Positions 45,549-54,601 of a stretch of DNA of 56,587 nt are shown here, piece by piece (the first letter of the stretch is position 1; each line of letters begins with the position of its first letter). A model generated the notes under the pieces. It had not been told where the DNA came from and searched no databases. It worked only from the letters and a program-made list of their open reading frames with translations. Both the position numbers and the translations under genes were made by a program. Source of the stretch: Fibrobacteria bacterium (GTDB taxonomy: Bacteria; Fibrobacterota; Fibrobacteria; UBA11236); NCBI GenBank assembly GCA_025360005.1, contig JANYDA010000014.1:1-56587 (forward strand). Reading direction: 5' to 3'.

Positions 45549-46625
45549 ATGACTATCCGCATAGTGAAATTGTTTGGCTTGCTGGCGATCTTTTTCCCAC
45601 CGGCGATTTTTCCCGGTCCCATCCGCATTATCGATGCGTTTATCCACAGCTATGATCCCTTTCGTCCCCAAGGCGTGCCCTGGCCCGGCAAATCCGATAC
45701 CTTGCTGTACCGCACCGCCTTGCCCGCCGATCATGATCTGGTCGCCAAGCCCGTGGGAGTCACCGGCACCGTGGTGGTGGAATGCAGCGCTTGGTTGGAA
45801 GACAATCAATGGGTACTGGATCGCATCCAGAGCCGGCCCGACTATTATGGATTTGTGGGGAACCTCCCCATCGGGGTCCCCGAGTTCGCCGCCAACCTGA
45901 CCCGCTTCGCCAAGAATCCGAAATTCCTGGGAATCCGCCTGAGCACCCAGAAAGTGCAGAGGAAAAACCTGACGCCCGAGATCCTGCGGGACCTGCGCAA
46001 CCTGGCGTCCCACGGGCTGGCCCTGGAGTTCCTAATGGGCACCGGGCCCGGAAACACCCTTGACGACGTGGCGGCAGTGGCCTCCCAGGTTCCGGAGCTG
46101 GCCATCATGATCGATCACTTGGCCGGAATCAAAACCGACGGAACGCCTCCGCCCGCGACCGTGGTCAATTCCCTCAAGGCCGCGGCCGCATACCCGCGCG
46201 TGTACTGCAAGATCTCCAGTCTTCTCAACCATTCCGTGCAACAACCCGGGTCCCTCCAGGTGGCCTATTATCGGCCTTTGCTGACGGTGTTGGAACAGGC
46301 GTTCGGCGATGATCGTTTGGTCTACGGGAGCAATTGGCCCGTGTCCGATGCCGGCGGAACTTTCGCCCAGCAGCAAGCCGTGGTGATGGCCTATTTCCAG
46401 GCGCGGGGAGATTCCGCGCTGAACGACGTGATGTGGCGTAACGCCGTAAGGTTCTACCATCTGCCGGTACCCTTGCGGATTGCCACCCCGGCGTGGGGAA
46501 AAGGGGCGATGGAAAACAAGGTGACGGGCGATGTCCGTCTGGCCAATGGTGGCCTGGCCCAGCCGGATGAGGCGAAGCCGGAACGGCCCGTTTTCAGGCG
46601 GATACTCCACCCAACCAACCGGTGA
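45549..46625 (+). CDS. Exported amidohydrolase/lactonase-like protein
   Basis: A 358-residue protein of the amidohydrolase-2 (fuconolactonase/LigI-like) superfamily, preceded by a hydrophobic segment (IVKLFGLLAIFFPPAIFPG) that may export it. Family blocks are IDAFIHSYDPF, GIRLSTQKVQRK, MIDHLAGIK (D189, H190), YCKISSLL and YGSNWPVSD. The first metal-site His of the usual HxH is F31 (H33 kept), and the usual Asp of GSDWP is N262, so it may be metal-independent like some lactonases or altered. A lactonase next to sugar dehydrogenases would open the lactones they make (inference). It is 44 bp after copy 2. Confidence 0.75.
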   Translation: MTIRIVKLFGLLAIFFPPAIFPGPIRIIDAFIHSYDPFRPQGVPWPGKSDTLLYRTALPADHDLVAKPVGVTGTVVVECSAWLEDNQWVLDRIQSRPDYYGFVGNLPIGVPEFAANLTRFAKNPKFLGIRLSTQKVQRKNLTPEILRDLRNLASHGLALEFLMGTGPGNTLDDVAAVASQVPELAIMIDHLAGIKTDGTPPPATVVNSLKAAAAYPRVYCKISSLLNHSVQQPGSLQVAYYRPLLTVLEQAFGDDRLVYGSNWPVSDAGGTFAQQQAVVMAYFQARGDSALNDVMWRNAVRFYHLPVPLRIATPAWGKGAMENKVTGDVRLANGGLAQPDEAKPERPVFRRILHPTNR

Positions 46626-46710
46626 TCTTGAAGGTTGAACTACGCGCCGGGTCTTGTGCGAGCGCCGAAAGCCGCCCTTATTCGCGTCCAAGCTCCGCGT
46701 GATAAGAATG

Positions 46711-46750
46711 CGCCTTCCGCCGGCTGTTCCGGCGGAAGGCGGACTTTTTA
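46711..46750. terminator. Strong bidirectional terminator
   Basis: CGCCTTCCGCCGG (46711-46723) and CCGGCGGAAGGCG (46729-46741) form a perfect 13-bp stem with a 5-base loop, followed by GACTTTTTA. It lies between the convergent amidohydrolase and DUF5060 genes and should stop transcripts from the plus strand efficiently. The minus side has a weaker AT tract. Confidence 0.8.
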
Positions 46751-46751
46751 C

Positions 46752-49346
46752 TTACTTCACAAGCCGTACGGTCTGGGTCAGGGCCCTGCCGTTGCTTCTC
46801 AATTTCACAAAGTAGATGGCATGGGAAAGGTTCTTCCCTTGCAGGCTTATCTGATTGATACCGGCGCTCCCATCGCGGGTGAGCGAAGCCACTTTTGCCC
46901 CCGTGATATCAAAGAGCGAAAACGTGTAGTATCCCGCCTTCGGTAGGTTGAAGCTCAGGGCGGCAGCATTGAATCCGACGATCTTGAGAACCGGATCTAT
47001 CGCTGTCTCTGAAACCACCGCGGCATTCACACTCACCGCAGCCTCCAAGGCGCGCGCCTGGGCGCCGGCCGCGGCGGAAGGTCCAAGTACCCGGAACTCG
47101 AAAATCGAGGCCCAATGGTTCACATCGGTCGCCGTGGACGTGACCCTAACGTACCGCGCGGTGGCCGAAAATGCATCCGCGAAAGTCTGGGCCGTGGTTC
47201 CGTTCGCGGTTTTGTTGACAACCTGGGCCCAAGCGGCGTTATCGCTGGAGGTTTCGATTTTATACTTGTAGGTCCAGGATTTCTCGAATACGATCTCGGT
47301 GCCCGTCAGGCCGTGATCGGCTCCCAGATCGATTTCCAGCCACTGGTTGGCCGTGCCGTTGCTGGCGCACCAGCGGGTGGTGGTACTATTGTCCTTTGCA
47401 TCGACAGCAACATGGGTCGTCTGCATGCTGCTTGCAGTCGCCGTGCCATTGAGAGAAAGGTTCACGGTTCCGCCGCCACCGCTGGTCACCGTGACGTTCA
47501 CCGTTGCGGAAGTGGTGCTTGCGCCCAGATTGTCCGTTGCGACAGCGGTGAGGCTATAGCTTCCCGCCGCGACATTCGCCCAGGAAAAGCCGTAGGGAGC
47601 GGTGGTAGCCGTGGAAAGCAAGGTGGAGCCCTGATAGAATTCCACTTTGGCCACGGAGCCATCCTGATCCGCCGCGTTCGCCGCGAGGGTTATGGTGGCC
47701 GGCGCGGTATAGCTAGCTCCATTCGCGGGCGCCGTGATGGAAACGGTGGGTGAAATATTCGCCGTGCCGGAGGCGGCCAGCCAGAGCACGGAGGGGACAT
47801 TGGACCAGGGCGCGGTCAGGTTCGGCGAGCCGTTGGTGAACGGCCCGGCGCTCTGCTGCTGCCCGGTGTAGGCATTCATCCATACCCCCTGCACTGGGGA
47901 GGCGGCTCCGGCGATGTTCAATGTGGTTGAGCCTCCATTGCTCAGATACACCATATATTCCGAACCCGCTTTGGCCATACAATGGTTTCCGGTTTTGTTT
48001 CCCAGCAGGTTGTCATTGGGAACCACATCGTACCATTTTGTCTGTTGGGTGAAGAAGCTGCTCAGGTACCCGTAGAACTTCAACCCGTTGGGCACCTCGT
48101 AAGTCTTCACCACGTCCCAGGCATGGTAGGTATAATAGTAGGCAGGATATCCGCCGGCCATCAGAACCTCGTAGGTCCACTTCAAAACCTGTTCCTTGGA
48201 CTGGACGCTGGAGTAGGTATGCCCGCCATCGTTGCCGATCTCATAGCCCAGTTCCGCATTGTAAATCGGCCAGTTTTTCTGGTTCCGTTGGCCAATTACG
48301 GTGCTGTACTGAGCGGATTGCTGTTGATCGGTGCGGAAATCCATGTTGGTGTTCAGGGCGGGATCCCCGGCATAATCGTGCCCTTTACCCAGGTCATCAT
48401 GGGTGGTGCGCAATCTTTTATAGGCGTCTTTGGCGGTGATCAGGTTCAACATCCGATGGATATACGCATCATCGGGCTCATTGTAGGACTCCTTGGAAAA
48501 GCTCCAGATGATGTTGGGATAGGCCTGGTAACGGGCGGTAATAGTGGCGAAATACAAAGAATCATCCTTGGATCCCTTGGTCGGCCAGTTGACGAGCTTA
48601 TTGTAAACCTTGAAGTATATGTAAGCCACCATGCCTTTTTGGTACAGATAGTCGATGACCTTGTCGTAATGATCCCAATAGGCCGTATTCAGCCGGGAAT
48701 GATCCGGAGAGGCATTCGTGCCGGCCCATGCGTATATGTCGGGCGGTCCGAAATCGTCCGCGCTGGTTTTTCCGGTTTTCCACGAGGTATCCCAGGCATA
48801 CCCGTTCATATTGATGGCGGTGAATCCACGCGCTGCGTACATGTCGATTATCTGCTTCGGCTTTGTCAGGGTCGCATCGCTGGTTTGCATCAGAGCAAGC
48901 CAGTTTATCTCGCCGCCCATGAGGAAATACGGGGTCCCATCCTCGAACCGGAAATGATGGGGATTCGCCGCATCGACGGCGAGCCTTCCATGGACGTTCG
49001 CCTGCGTGTTGGCCACGCAATTGACGCTGCCGGAGACGTTGCTCAGATTGGCATCGGGCGAGGACGTGACATAGGTCCAGTTTCCGATCTGAGTAGGCGC
49101 GAATCGGACCTTCCAGGTATTGCCGCCGATGTAGAACCCGGGGATTTTGAGAGTGACGTTTCCCGGTCCCGTGAAGGTGGCGTCCATAGTAACATCCTCG
49201 AAGGGATTGGCGAAAGAGGTCGAAGTCGTAAAGGAGAGATCGACGGGATGCCATTGCTCCACATCCGCCTGCGCGGATAACATCATGATCGCGACGATCC
49301 AAATCGCGCTTTTCAAGCAGTGAAATTTCCGACTCATTAAATTCAT
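46752..49346 (-). CDS. DUF5060/DUF4038 glycosidase with Ig and F5/8C modules
   Basis: An 864-residue exported enzyme. The signal peptide ends MMLSAQA. Domains: DUF5060 beta-sandwich (about 25-110; VEQWHPVDLSF, GFYIGGNTWKVRF), DUF4038 TIM barrel (about 115-430; HHFRFEDGTPYFLMGGE, YWDHYDKVIDYLYQKGMVA, FSKESYNEPDD, WPIYNAELGYE), a C-terminal barrel-associated beta domain (GVWMNAYTGQQQSAGPF), an Ig-like domain (about 530-625; VSITAPANGASYTAP), an F5/8 type C/CBM32-like domain (about 635-770; ATASSMQTTHVAVDAKD, RYVRVTSTATDVNHW) and the sorting-like tail (FSLFDITGAKVASL...AIYFVKLRS). Related enzymes cleave pectic or glycosaminoglycan-like side chains; the substrate is unknown. GAAAGG precedes the chosen ATG. 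Confidence 0.83.
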   Translation of the reverse strand: MNLMSRKFHCLKSAIWIVAIMMLSAQADVEQWHPVDLSFTTSTSFANPFEDVTMDATFTGPGNVTLKIPGFYIGGNTWKVRFAPTQIGNWTYVTSSPDANLSNVSGSVNCVANTQANVHGRLAVDAANPHHFRFEDGTPYFLMGGEINWLALMQTSDATLTKPKQIIDMYAARGFTAINMNGYAWDTSWKTGKTSADDFGPPDIYAWAGTNASPDHSRLNTAYWDHYDKVIDYLYQKGMVAYIYFKVYNKLVNWPTKGSKDDSLYFATITARYQAYPNIIWSFSKESYNEPDDAYIHRMLNLITAKDAYKRLRTTHDDLGKGHDYAGDPALNTNMDFRTDQQQSAQYSTVIGQRNQKNWPIYNAELGYEIGNDGGHTYSSVQSKEQVLKWTYEVLMAGGYPAYYYTYHAWDVVKTYEVPNGLKFYGYLSSFFTQQTKWYDVVPNDNLLGNKTGNHCMAKAGSEYMVYLSNGGSTTLNIAGAASPVQGVWMNAYTGQQQSAGPFTNGSPNLTAPWSNVPSVLWLAASGTANISPTVSITAPANGASYTAPATITLAANAADQDGSVAKVEFYQGSTLLSTATTAPYGFSWANVAAGSYSLTAVATDNLGASTTSATVNVTVTSGGGGTVNLSLNGTATASSMQTTHVAVDAKDNSTTTRWCASNGTANQWLEIDLGADHGLTGTEIVFEKSWTYKYKIETSSDNAAWAQVVNKTANGTTAQTFADAFSATARYVRVTSTATDVNHWASIFEFRVLGPSAAAGAQARALEAAVSVNAAVVSETAIDPVLKIVGFNAAALSFNLPKAGYYTFSLFDITGAKVASLTRDGSAGINQISLQGKNLSHAIYFVKLRSNGRALTQTVRLVK

Positions 49347-49379
49347 GGGTGCCTTTCTGTGAGCGTGTATCGCCCACCC

Positions 49380-49445
49380 AAGATATAGGCGTAACATACT
49401 TGTAACGGTTACGGTATCGGTACGGGATATAAACAATCGTACTCC
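49380..49445 (-). promoter_or_regulatory. Palindromic region upstream of DUF5060 gene
   Basis: GTAAC-G-GTTAC (49402-49412) is a perfect 11-base palindrome in the presumed promoter of the minus-strand DUF5060 gene. Another GTAAC half-site lies upstream at 49391-49395. The half-site resembles GTAACA at 8419, but a common regulator is not established. Confidence 0.35.
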
Positions 49446-49575
49446 TGCGGGAACGGGTTCAGCCCGATGTCGCGGAATCTTCTATGAGATGGGTTTGGAA
49501 GTGATGGGTGAAGTAGAGGAGGGGTAAAACGGATTCCGCCAAAGGCGAAACCCGATCGCTTGAACTTTTTCGTTT

Positions 49576-51399
49576 TTAGGGGACGGACAATTTCCGCAAA
49601 ATGTCCGCGCTGCCGGCCGTATTACCGCGGATGCGCACCCAATATACGCCGGGGCGGACGTGGTTCTTGGCATCGCCGGCGGTCACTTCCGGCCTATCAC
49701 TGACGAAGGAACCGGCGGATTTCCCCTGAAGATTGAAAATGTCGACCCGGTAGGGGCCTTTGGAAAGGCCGCTCATGGCCATAGGGGCATCCTTCCCCAA
49801 TCCCGGATGCACCGCGGTGGTGGGACCATTGCCGAGCCACAATAGCGACGGTACATTGGGCCATGGCGCAGTCAGGTTCGCCGCGCCACTGCCGAATGGG
49901 CCGGCGCTCTGTTCCTGTCCGGTGTAGGCGTTCATCCACGTCCCATTCAACTGGCCCGTGACTCCGGCCAGCGTCAAGGTGGTCGATCCGCCTTTGCTGA
50001 GATAGACGAGATATTCCGAGCCGGCTTTGGCCAGGCAATGGTTCCCGGTTTTATTTCCCAGCAGGTTATCGTTGGGAACCGTTTCATACCATTTGCTTTT
50101 GGCGGTGAAAAAGTGGGACAAATAACCGTAGAATTTCAACCCATTAGGGACTTCCGCCGTCTTCACCACATCCCAGGCATGATAGGTGTAGTAGTAACCC
50201 GGATATCCGCCGGCCATCAAAACCTCGTAGAACCGGGCCAAAACTTCTTCTTTTGAATTGACGACGCTGTACGTATGGCCGCCGTCGTTTCCAATCTCAT
50301 AGCCGAGCTCCGTATTGTAAACCGGCCAGTTCTTCTGATTGTGCTGGCCCATGACGGTGCTGTATAGGCCGGTCATCTGTTGGTCCGTCCGGAAATCCAG
50401 GTTGCCGTTCAAATTGGGATCCGCAGCGTAATCCACCCCCCGTCCCAGATCATCATGGGTGGTGCGCAGTCTTTTGTAGGCATCGTTGGCGGTGATCAGG
50501 TTCATCATTTTATGGATATACGCATGATCGGGTTCATTGTAGGATTCTTTCATGAAACACCAAACGATATTCGGATAGGCCTGGTAACGGGTAACGATAT
50601 TATTGAAACGCAACGAATCGTTTGAGGATCCATTGGCAGGGTTATTGACGCCCTTATTGTTGTCCTTGAAGTAGATATAAGCCACGATACCTTTCTGGAA
50701 CAGGTAGTCGATGACCTTGTCGTAATGGTCCCAGAACGCGGTGTTCAGCCTGGTATGATCCGGATTGGCGTTGGTCCCCGCCCATGCGAACATGTCCGGC
50801 GGGCCGTAATCTTCGGGGCCTGAATTGCCCCAGGGGGTGTCCCAGGCATACGCGAAAATATTCAACGCGGTGAATCCTTGCGCGGCATACATGTCGACGA
50901 TCTGTTTCGGTTTCGCCAAGGTCGCATCATTGCAATTGATGAGGGCCAACCAATCGATTTCACCCCCCATGAGGAAAAAGGGGGCGCCATCCTCGAACCG
51001 GAAATGATGGGGATTCGCGGCGTCAACCGCGAGACGCCCATGCACGTTCGCCTGCGTGTTCGCTACGCAATTGACGCTGCCGGTGACATTCCCCAATTTG
51101 GAATCCGGTGACGAAGTGACGTAGGTCCAGGCTCCGACCTTGGTGGGCGCGAACCTGATTTTCCAGGTATTCGCGCCGACATAGAACCCGGGGATTTTGA
51201 GAGTGACGTTTCCCGGCCCGGTGAAGACGGCGTCCAGAGTTACGTCCTTGAAAGGATTGGCGAAAGTCGCCGTGGTAGTGAAGGAAAGATCGGTGGGATG
51301 CCATTGCTCCACATCGGCGGCCCATATCGGGAGCCCGAGGCCCGCAAAGACGAGGATCATATATTTTAAGTAGCAGAAATTATGATGCATTAATTTCAT
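49576..51399 (-). CDS. DUF5060/DUF4038 glycosidase, short paralog
   Basis: A 607-residue exported paralog of the neighbouring 864-residue enzyme. The signal peptide ends LPIWAADV. It carries the DUF5060 sandwich (VEQWHPTDLSF, GFYVGANTWKIRF), the DUF4038 barrel (HHFRFEDGAPFFLMGGE, YNTELGYEIGNDGGH) and the beta domain (GTWMNAYTGQEQSAGPF), but lacks the Ig and F5/8C modules. After LWLGNG it goes directly to a sorting-like tail (VDIFNLQGKSAGSF...GVYWVRIRGN). Many DNA stretches match the paralog, showing duplication followed by domain gain or loss. GGAAAGG precedes the chosen start. Both genes point the same way and may be co-regulated. Confidence 0.84.
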   Translation of the reverse strand: MKLMHHNFCYLKYMILVFAGLGLPIWAADVEQWHPTDLSFTTTATFANPFKDVTLDAVFTGPGNVTLKIPGFYVGANTWKIRFAPTKVGAWTYVTSSPDSKLGNVTGSVNCVANTQANVHGRLAVDAANPHHFRFEDGAPFFLMGGEIDWLALINCNDATLAKPKQIVDMYAAQGFTALNIFAYAWDTPWGNSGPEDYGPPDMFAWAGTNANPDHTRLNTAFWDHYDKVIDYLFQKGIVAYIYFKDNNKGVNNPANGSSNDSLRFNNIVTRYQAYPNIVWCFMKESYNEPDHAYIHKMMNLITANDAYKRLRTTHDDLGRGVDYAADPNLNGNLDFRTDQQMTGLYSTVMGQHNQKNWPVYNTELGYEIGNDGGHTYSVVNSKEEVLARFYEVLMAGGYPGYYYTYHAWDVVKTAEVPNGLKFYGYLSHFFTAKSKWYETVPNDNLLGNKTGNHCLAKAGSEYLVYLSKGGSTTLTLAGVTGQLNGTWMNAYTGQEQSAGPFGSGAANLTAPWPNVPSLLWLGNGPTTAVHPGLGKDAPMAMSGLSKGPYRVDIFNLQGKSAGSFVSDRPEVTAGDAKNHVRPGVYWVRIRGNTAGSADILRKLSVP

Positions 51400-51841
51400 G
51401 ATATCGACCTTTCCGTGATATTCCAATTTCAACTTGGAAAGTAGGCTTAGGACCAGCACTGCAAGCCTGAAATTGCTGGGTGGACAAATCGCCGTACTCT
51501 TAAGGAAACGGGTTATGAGTAATGAAAATGCCTATTCACTATTGAATATCATCTCTTCCGGAAAGAGCTTCCCGGAAACGTCGGGCTCTCGAAAAAGCCC
51601 GGTTACCCGATAAAATGTCGAGCTCCGCAAACGGAGCCGAAGACCGATTCCTAATGCTACCCTGGAATCCCTTGCTTGCATTCGGAAACACAAGGGTGAA
51701 CGACAAAAGCGCTGCTCCGGGCGCAGCGCTTTCCGGTTGTCGCTATGATTGGGAAGGCGTTTCCGGGTATCCTCCCATACCTTTGAACGGCCGGGGATAA
51801 CGGCCCGGGCACCCGGCTACGGCCGAAACAAGGGGATGGAT
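51400..51841. other. Divergent intergenic region with a hairpin
   Basis: No gene is seen. The spacer separates the short DUF5060 paralog from the alginate-lyase-like gene and must contain both promoters. AAAGCGCTGC (51706-51715) pairs perfectly with GCAGCGCTTT (51723-51732), about 110 bp before the plus-strand gene; it may be a leader structure or operator. GGGCT/AGCCC repeats lie near 51582-51602. Confidence 0.45.
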
Positions 51842-53182
51842 ATGAGGTTGAAATCAGGAGCGGCCCTGGCGGTTTTCTTGGCGACTTGGGCACAGGCCGC
51901 TTTTCAACACCCGGGAGCCTTGCTTACCCAGGCCGATCTCACCCGCATCAGGACCAATGTGGCCGCGGGCCGGGAGCCCTGGAAGAGCGCCTGGGCCGCG
52001 CTCAAGAACTCCGATGCCGGCGCGGGTTACCGTGCAAGCGTCGCGGCCAAAATTACCGATGTATATGCGCTGCAAACCGACGGGCACGCCGCTTATGTCC
52101 TGGCGATCAAGTGGGCGGCTTCCGGAGATGTGACCTATGCCAACGCCTCCAAGAATATCATCAATGCCTGGACCTCCACGGTGCAAAAGCCGTTCCATGA
52201 AAGCATGCGCAACGGATTGGGTACCCTGCAAATGGCCAATGCCGCCGAGATTCTTGCTTATGGCTTCAATGGCTCGGCAGGATGGTCGCCGGCCGAAGCG
52301 GGCCGCGCCCAAGCCTGGTTCCAGGCGAAGATTTGGCCCGAATTGAAGCAAACCGATCCCGCGAACATGAGCATCACCGGTCATTCCTCGAATTGGGGTA
52401 CCTCATGCCAAGCCGGCCTTATGGCCATGGCCATCTTCTGCGACAGCCGCGAGATTTACGATAGCACCGTGAGCGCATACAAGAACGGCTTTCCCGGCGT
52501 GAAGGGATGTTCCGCATCCACCCAATATATTTGGAGCCCCACCGGCCAGGCTACCGAGAGCGGAAGGGACCAAGGCCATGCCCAAGGGGGGATCGCTCAC
52601 TTGATGGAAACGGCCGCCATGGCCTGGAACCAAGGGGAGAACCTGTTTACCTATGGCGGCAACCGGGTGGTGGCCGGGTTTGAATATGCCGCCAAGTACA
52701 ACTTGGGCAATGCCGTTCCGTACGACCCCGCCTTTCCCGATCCTTGCGATGTCCATCCTGCTTGGCCCACGATATCTGCGACGGGCCGGGGGAATTTTTC
52801 CCCCGTTTATGAAATGGCGAACAGCTATTTCAACCTGGCGGGAATACCCGCTCCCTATACGAAACAAGTCCGGGACCGGCCCGGTTATACGCCGGAAAGG
52901 ACCAATAGCGATCACCCCGGCCTGGGTACCCTGACATTTTACGGAGTTACCTCGAGCGTCGGCATCTTGGAAAGGAAAGGATTGATCGGTTCCCTCCGAC
53001 CCCAACCCGCATCCTCCCGGATCTTCATTTTCGATGCGAACGGACGGGCATGGTATCCGACCAAGGAAGCTTTGGAAGCCGGGCCAGGCCGGCCCGGAAA
53101 TCCGGGCCAGGTATCGGGGCGGTTACTTCCTGAACCAGGCGCCGTGGAACTGAAGGGTCAATACATCATCTTGGGCCGGTAG
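51842..53182 (+). CDS. Alginate-lyase-like exported polysaccharide lyase
   Basis: A 446-residue exported protein with signal peptide ending ATWAQA. It resembles the alginate lyase (PF05426-like) alpha/alpha-barrel family: LLTQADLTRIRTNVAAGREP near the N-terminus, LGTLQMANAAEILAYGF, NWGTSCQAGLMAMAIFCDSR, and ESGRDQGHAQGGIAHLMETA with the conserved Arg-Asp-Gln-x-His catalytic region. Such enzymes cleave uronate polymers by beta-elimination. The last ~50 residues (FIFDANGRAWYP...) may be a degenerate tail. Two adjacent ATGs (51836, 51842) exist; AAGGGG spacing favours the second. Substrate specificity is not certain. Confidence 0.78.
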   Translation: MRLKSGAALAVFLATWAQAAFQHPGALLTQADLTRIRTNVAAGREPWKSAWAALKNSDAGAGYRASVAAKITDVYALQTDGHAAYVLAIKWAASGDVTYANASKNIINAWTSTVQKPFHESMRNGLGTLQMANAAEILAYGFNGSAGWSPAEAGRAQAWFQAKIWPELKQTDPANMSITGHSSNWGTSCQAGLMAMAIFCDSREIYDSTVSAYKNGFPGVKGCSASTQYIWSPTGQATESGRDQGHAQGGIAHLMETAAMAWNQGENLFTYGGNRVVAGFEYAAKYNLGNAVPYDPAFPDPCDVHPAWPTISATGRGNFSPVYEMANSYFNLAGIPAPYTKQVRDRPGYTPERTNSDHPGLGTLTFYGVTSSVGILERKGLIGSLRPQPASSRIFIFDANGRAWYPTKEALEAGPGRPGNPGQVSGRLLPEPGAVELKGQYIILGR

Positions 53183-53393
53183 GGCATTGCCGGTTAAATA
53201 TTACCGTCGCAACGTCCGATAAATTTCGCCGTAGTTTCGCCGTACGCCGAATTCCATTTCGGAAAAGGCCCTCCCCGCGCGCAAGCCCTAGGTAAAAAAT
53301 ACGTCCGCGCCTTGGACAACATATATTGGAAATGCAAATGGGGCAGACCGCTACGTCGGGATTCCCGGACAGCCCCGGGAGAGAGAGCCGGTC
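53183..53393. promoter_or_regulatory. Promoter region of ackA-xfp
   Basis: A 211-bp spacer without a gene. It should hold the ackA promoter and the end of the lyase transcript. I see no strong terminator; GGGAGAGAGAG before the ATG may serve as the ribosome site. Confidence 0.4.
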
Positions 53394-54599
53394 ATGGTAT
53401 CGTTCAATTCCGCCCTCCTGACGATCAACGGGGGTTCATCGAGCATCAAATTCTCGGTGTATACCTGCGCTGCCGCTCCCCAACGGCTTCTGGAAGGCGC
53501 GATAGAGCGCATTGGATTGCCGGACGCGACCCTGAAGGTCAAAAGCGTGGACCAAGCCGATACTTTCACAAGATCGGCGAACGTGCCGGACTACGCGGCG
53601 GCGGTAGGCGCGTTGATGGATTGGATCGCGGAGAACTCCGGGAACGGCGCGCCCATCGCGGTGGGCCATCGGGTGGTGCACGGAGGTCCCAACTACAGTA
53701 TGCCTCAGCGCGTCACGGCGGGGATGATCGCCGAGCTGAGCCGATTCAGTCCCTATGATCCCGAGCATCTGCCCCAGGAGATTCTCCTGATGGAGAGGTT
53801 GCAGCGCCGGTTTCCGGATTTGCCCCAGGTGGCGTGCTTCGATACCGCCTTTCATAAATCCCTGCCGCGTGTCGCCGGCTTGTTGCCGATCCCGCGCCGG
53901 TACCAGGCGCAGGGATTGCGGCGGTATGGATTCCACGGCCTTTCCTATGCTTTTCTGATGGGGGAACTGGAGCGCCTGGACGCGGATGAGGCGCAAGGCC
54001 GCATCATCTTGGCGCATCTGGGCGGCGGCGCCAGCCTGGCGGCCGTGCAGCAGGGAAGGCCCATGGATACGACCATGGGGTTTTCGCCGGCCGGGGGCCT
54101 GGTGATGGGTACGCGTTCGGGCGATCTGGATCCGGGGCTCTTCCGCTTTCTCGCCGATTCCGAGAACATGACGCCCGCGCTGTTCCAGCACATGGTGAAC
54201 CATGAGTCCGGGATGCTCGGCATTTCCGGAACGCATTCCGATATGCGCGATCTGCTTGGGCAGGCGTCCCAACACGAACCTGCGGCCGAGGCCGTGGAAC
54301 TTTTCTGCTATCAGGCCAAAAAAGGGATCGGATCTTTCGCGGCCGCCCTGGGCGGAGTGGACACTTTGGTCTTTGCCGCCGGTATCGGCGAAAACTGCCC
54401 GGCCATCCGCGCCCGTATTTGCCAGGGACTGGGTTTTCTCGGTATCGAACTGGATCCCGAGCGCAATGCGGCCAATGCCGCCCTGATTTCCACCGATGCC
54501 GGCGCGGTCCGGGTGCGGGTCATCCGCACGGATGAAGAACTCATGATCGCCTTTGCGGTCATCGGCTTGTTGGATCCGGTTGCGGCGAAAGAGGCTTGA
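53394..54599 (+). CDS. ackA: Acetate kinase
   Basis: A 401-residue cytoplasmic enzyme converting acetyl phosphate and ADP to acetate and ATP (reversible). Family blocks are [14 protein letters not shown] at the N-terminus, GHRVVHGG with the catalytic region, [58 protein letters not shown] and [13 protein letters not shown]. Length is normal. The phosphoketolase gene starts 2 bp after the stop, so the pair is co-transcribed and acetyl phosphate from Xfp is the obvious substrate. Confidence 0.97.
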   Translation: MVSFNSALLTINGGSSSIKFSVYTCAAAPQRLLEGAIERIGLPDATLKVKSVDQADTFTRSANVPDYAAAVGALMDWIAENSGNGAPIAVGHRVVHGGPNYSMPQRVTAGMIAELSRFSPYDPEHLPQEILLMERLQRRFPDLPQVACFDTAFHKSLPRVAGLLPIPRRYQAQGLRRYGFHGLSYAFLMGELERLDADEAQGRIILAHLGGGASLAAVQQGRPMDTTMGFSPAGGLVMGTRSGDLDPGLFRFLADSENMTPALFQHMVNHESGMLGISGTHSDMRDLLGQASQHEPAAEAVELFCYQAKKGIGSFAAALGGVDTLVFAAGIGENCPAIRARICQGLGFLGIELDPERNAANAALISTDAGAVRVRVIRTDEELMIAFAVIGLLDPVAAKEA

Positions 54600-54601
54600 A
54601 C

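Noticed and set aside
47982-49280. Plus-strand open frame of 432 codons
   Set aside because: Antisense to the DUF5060/DUF4038 enzyme; the Ile/Gly/Val-rich residue pattern mirrors the complementary strand codons.
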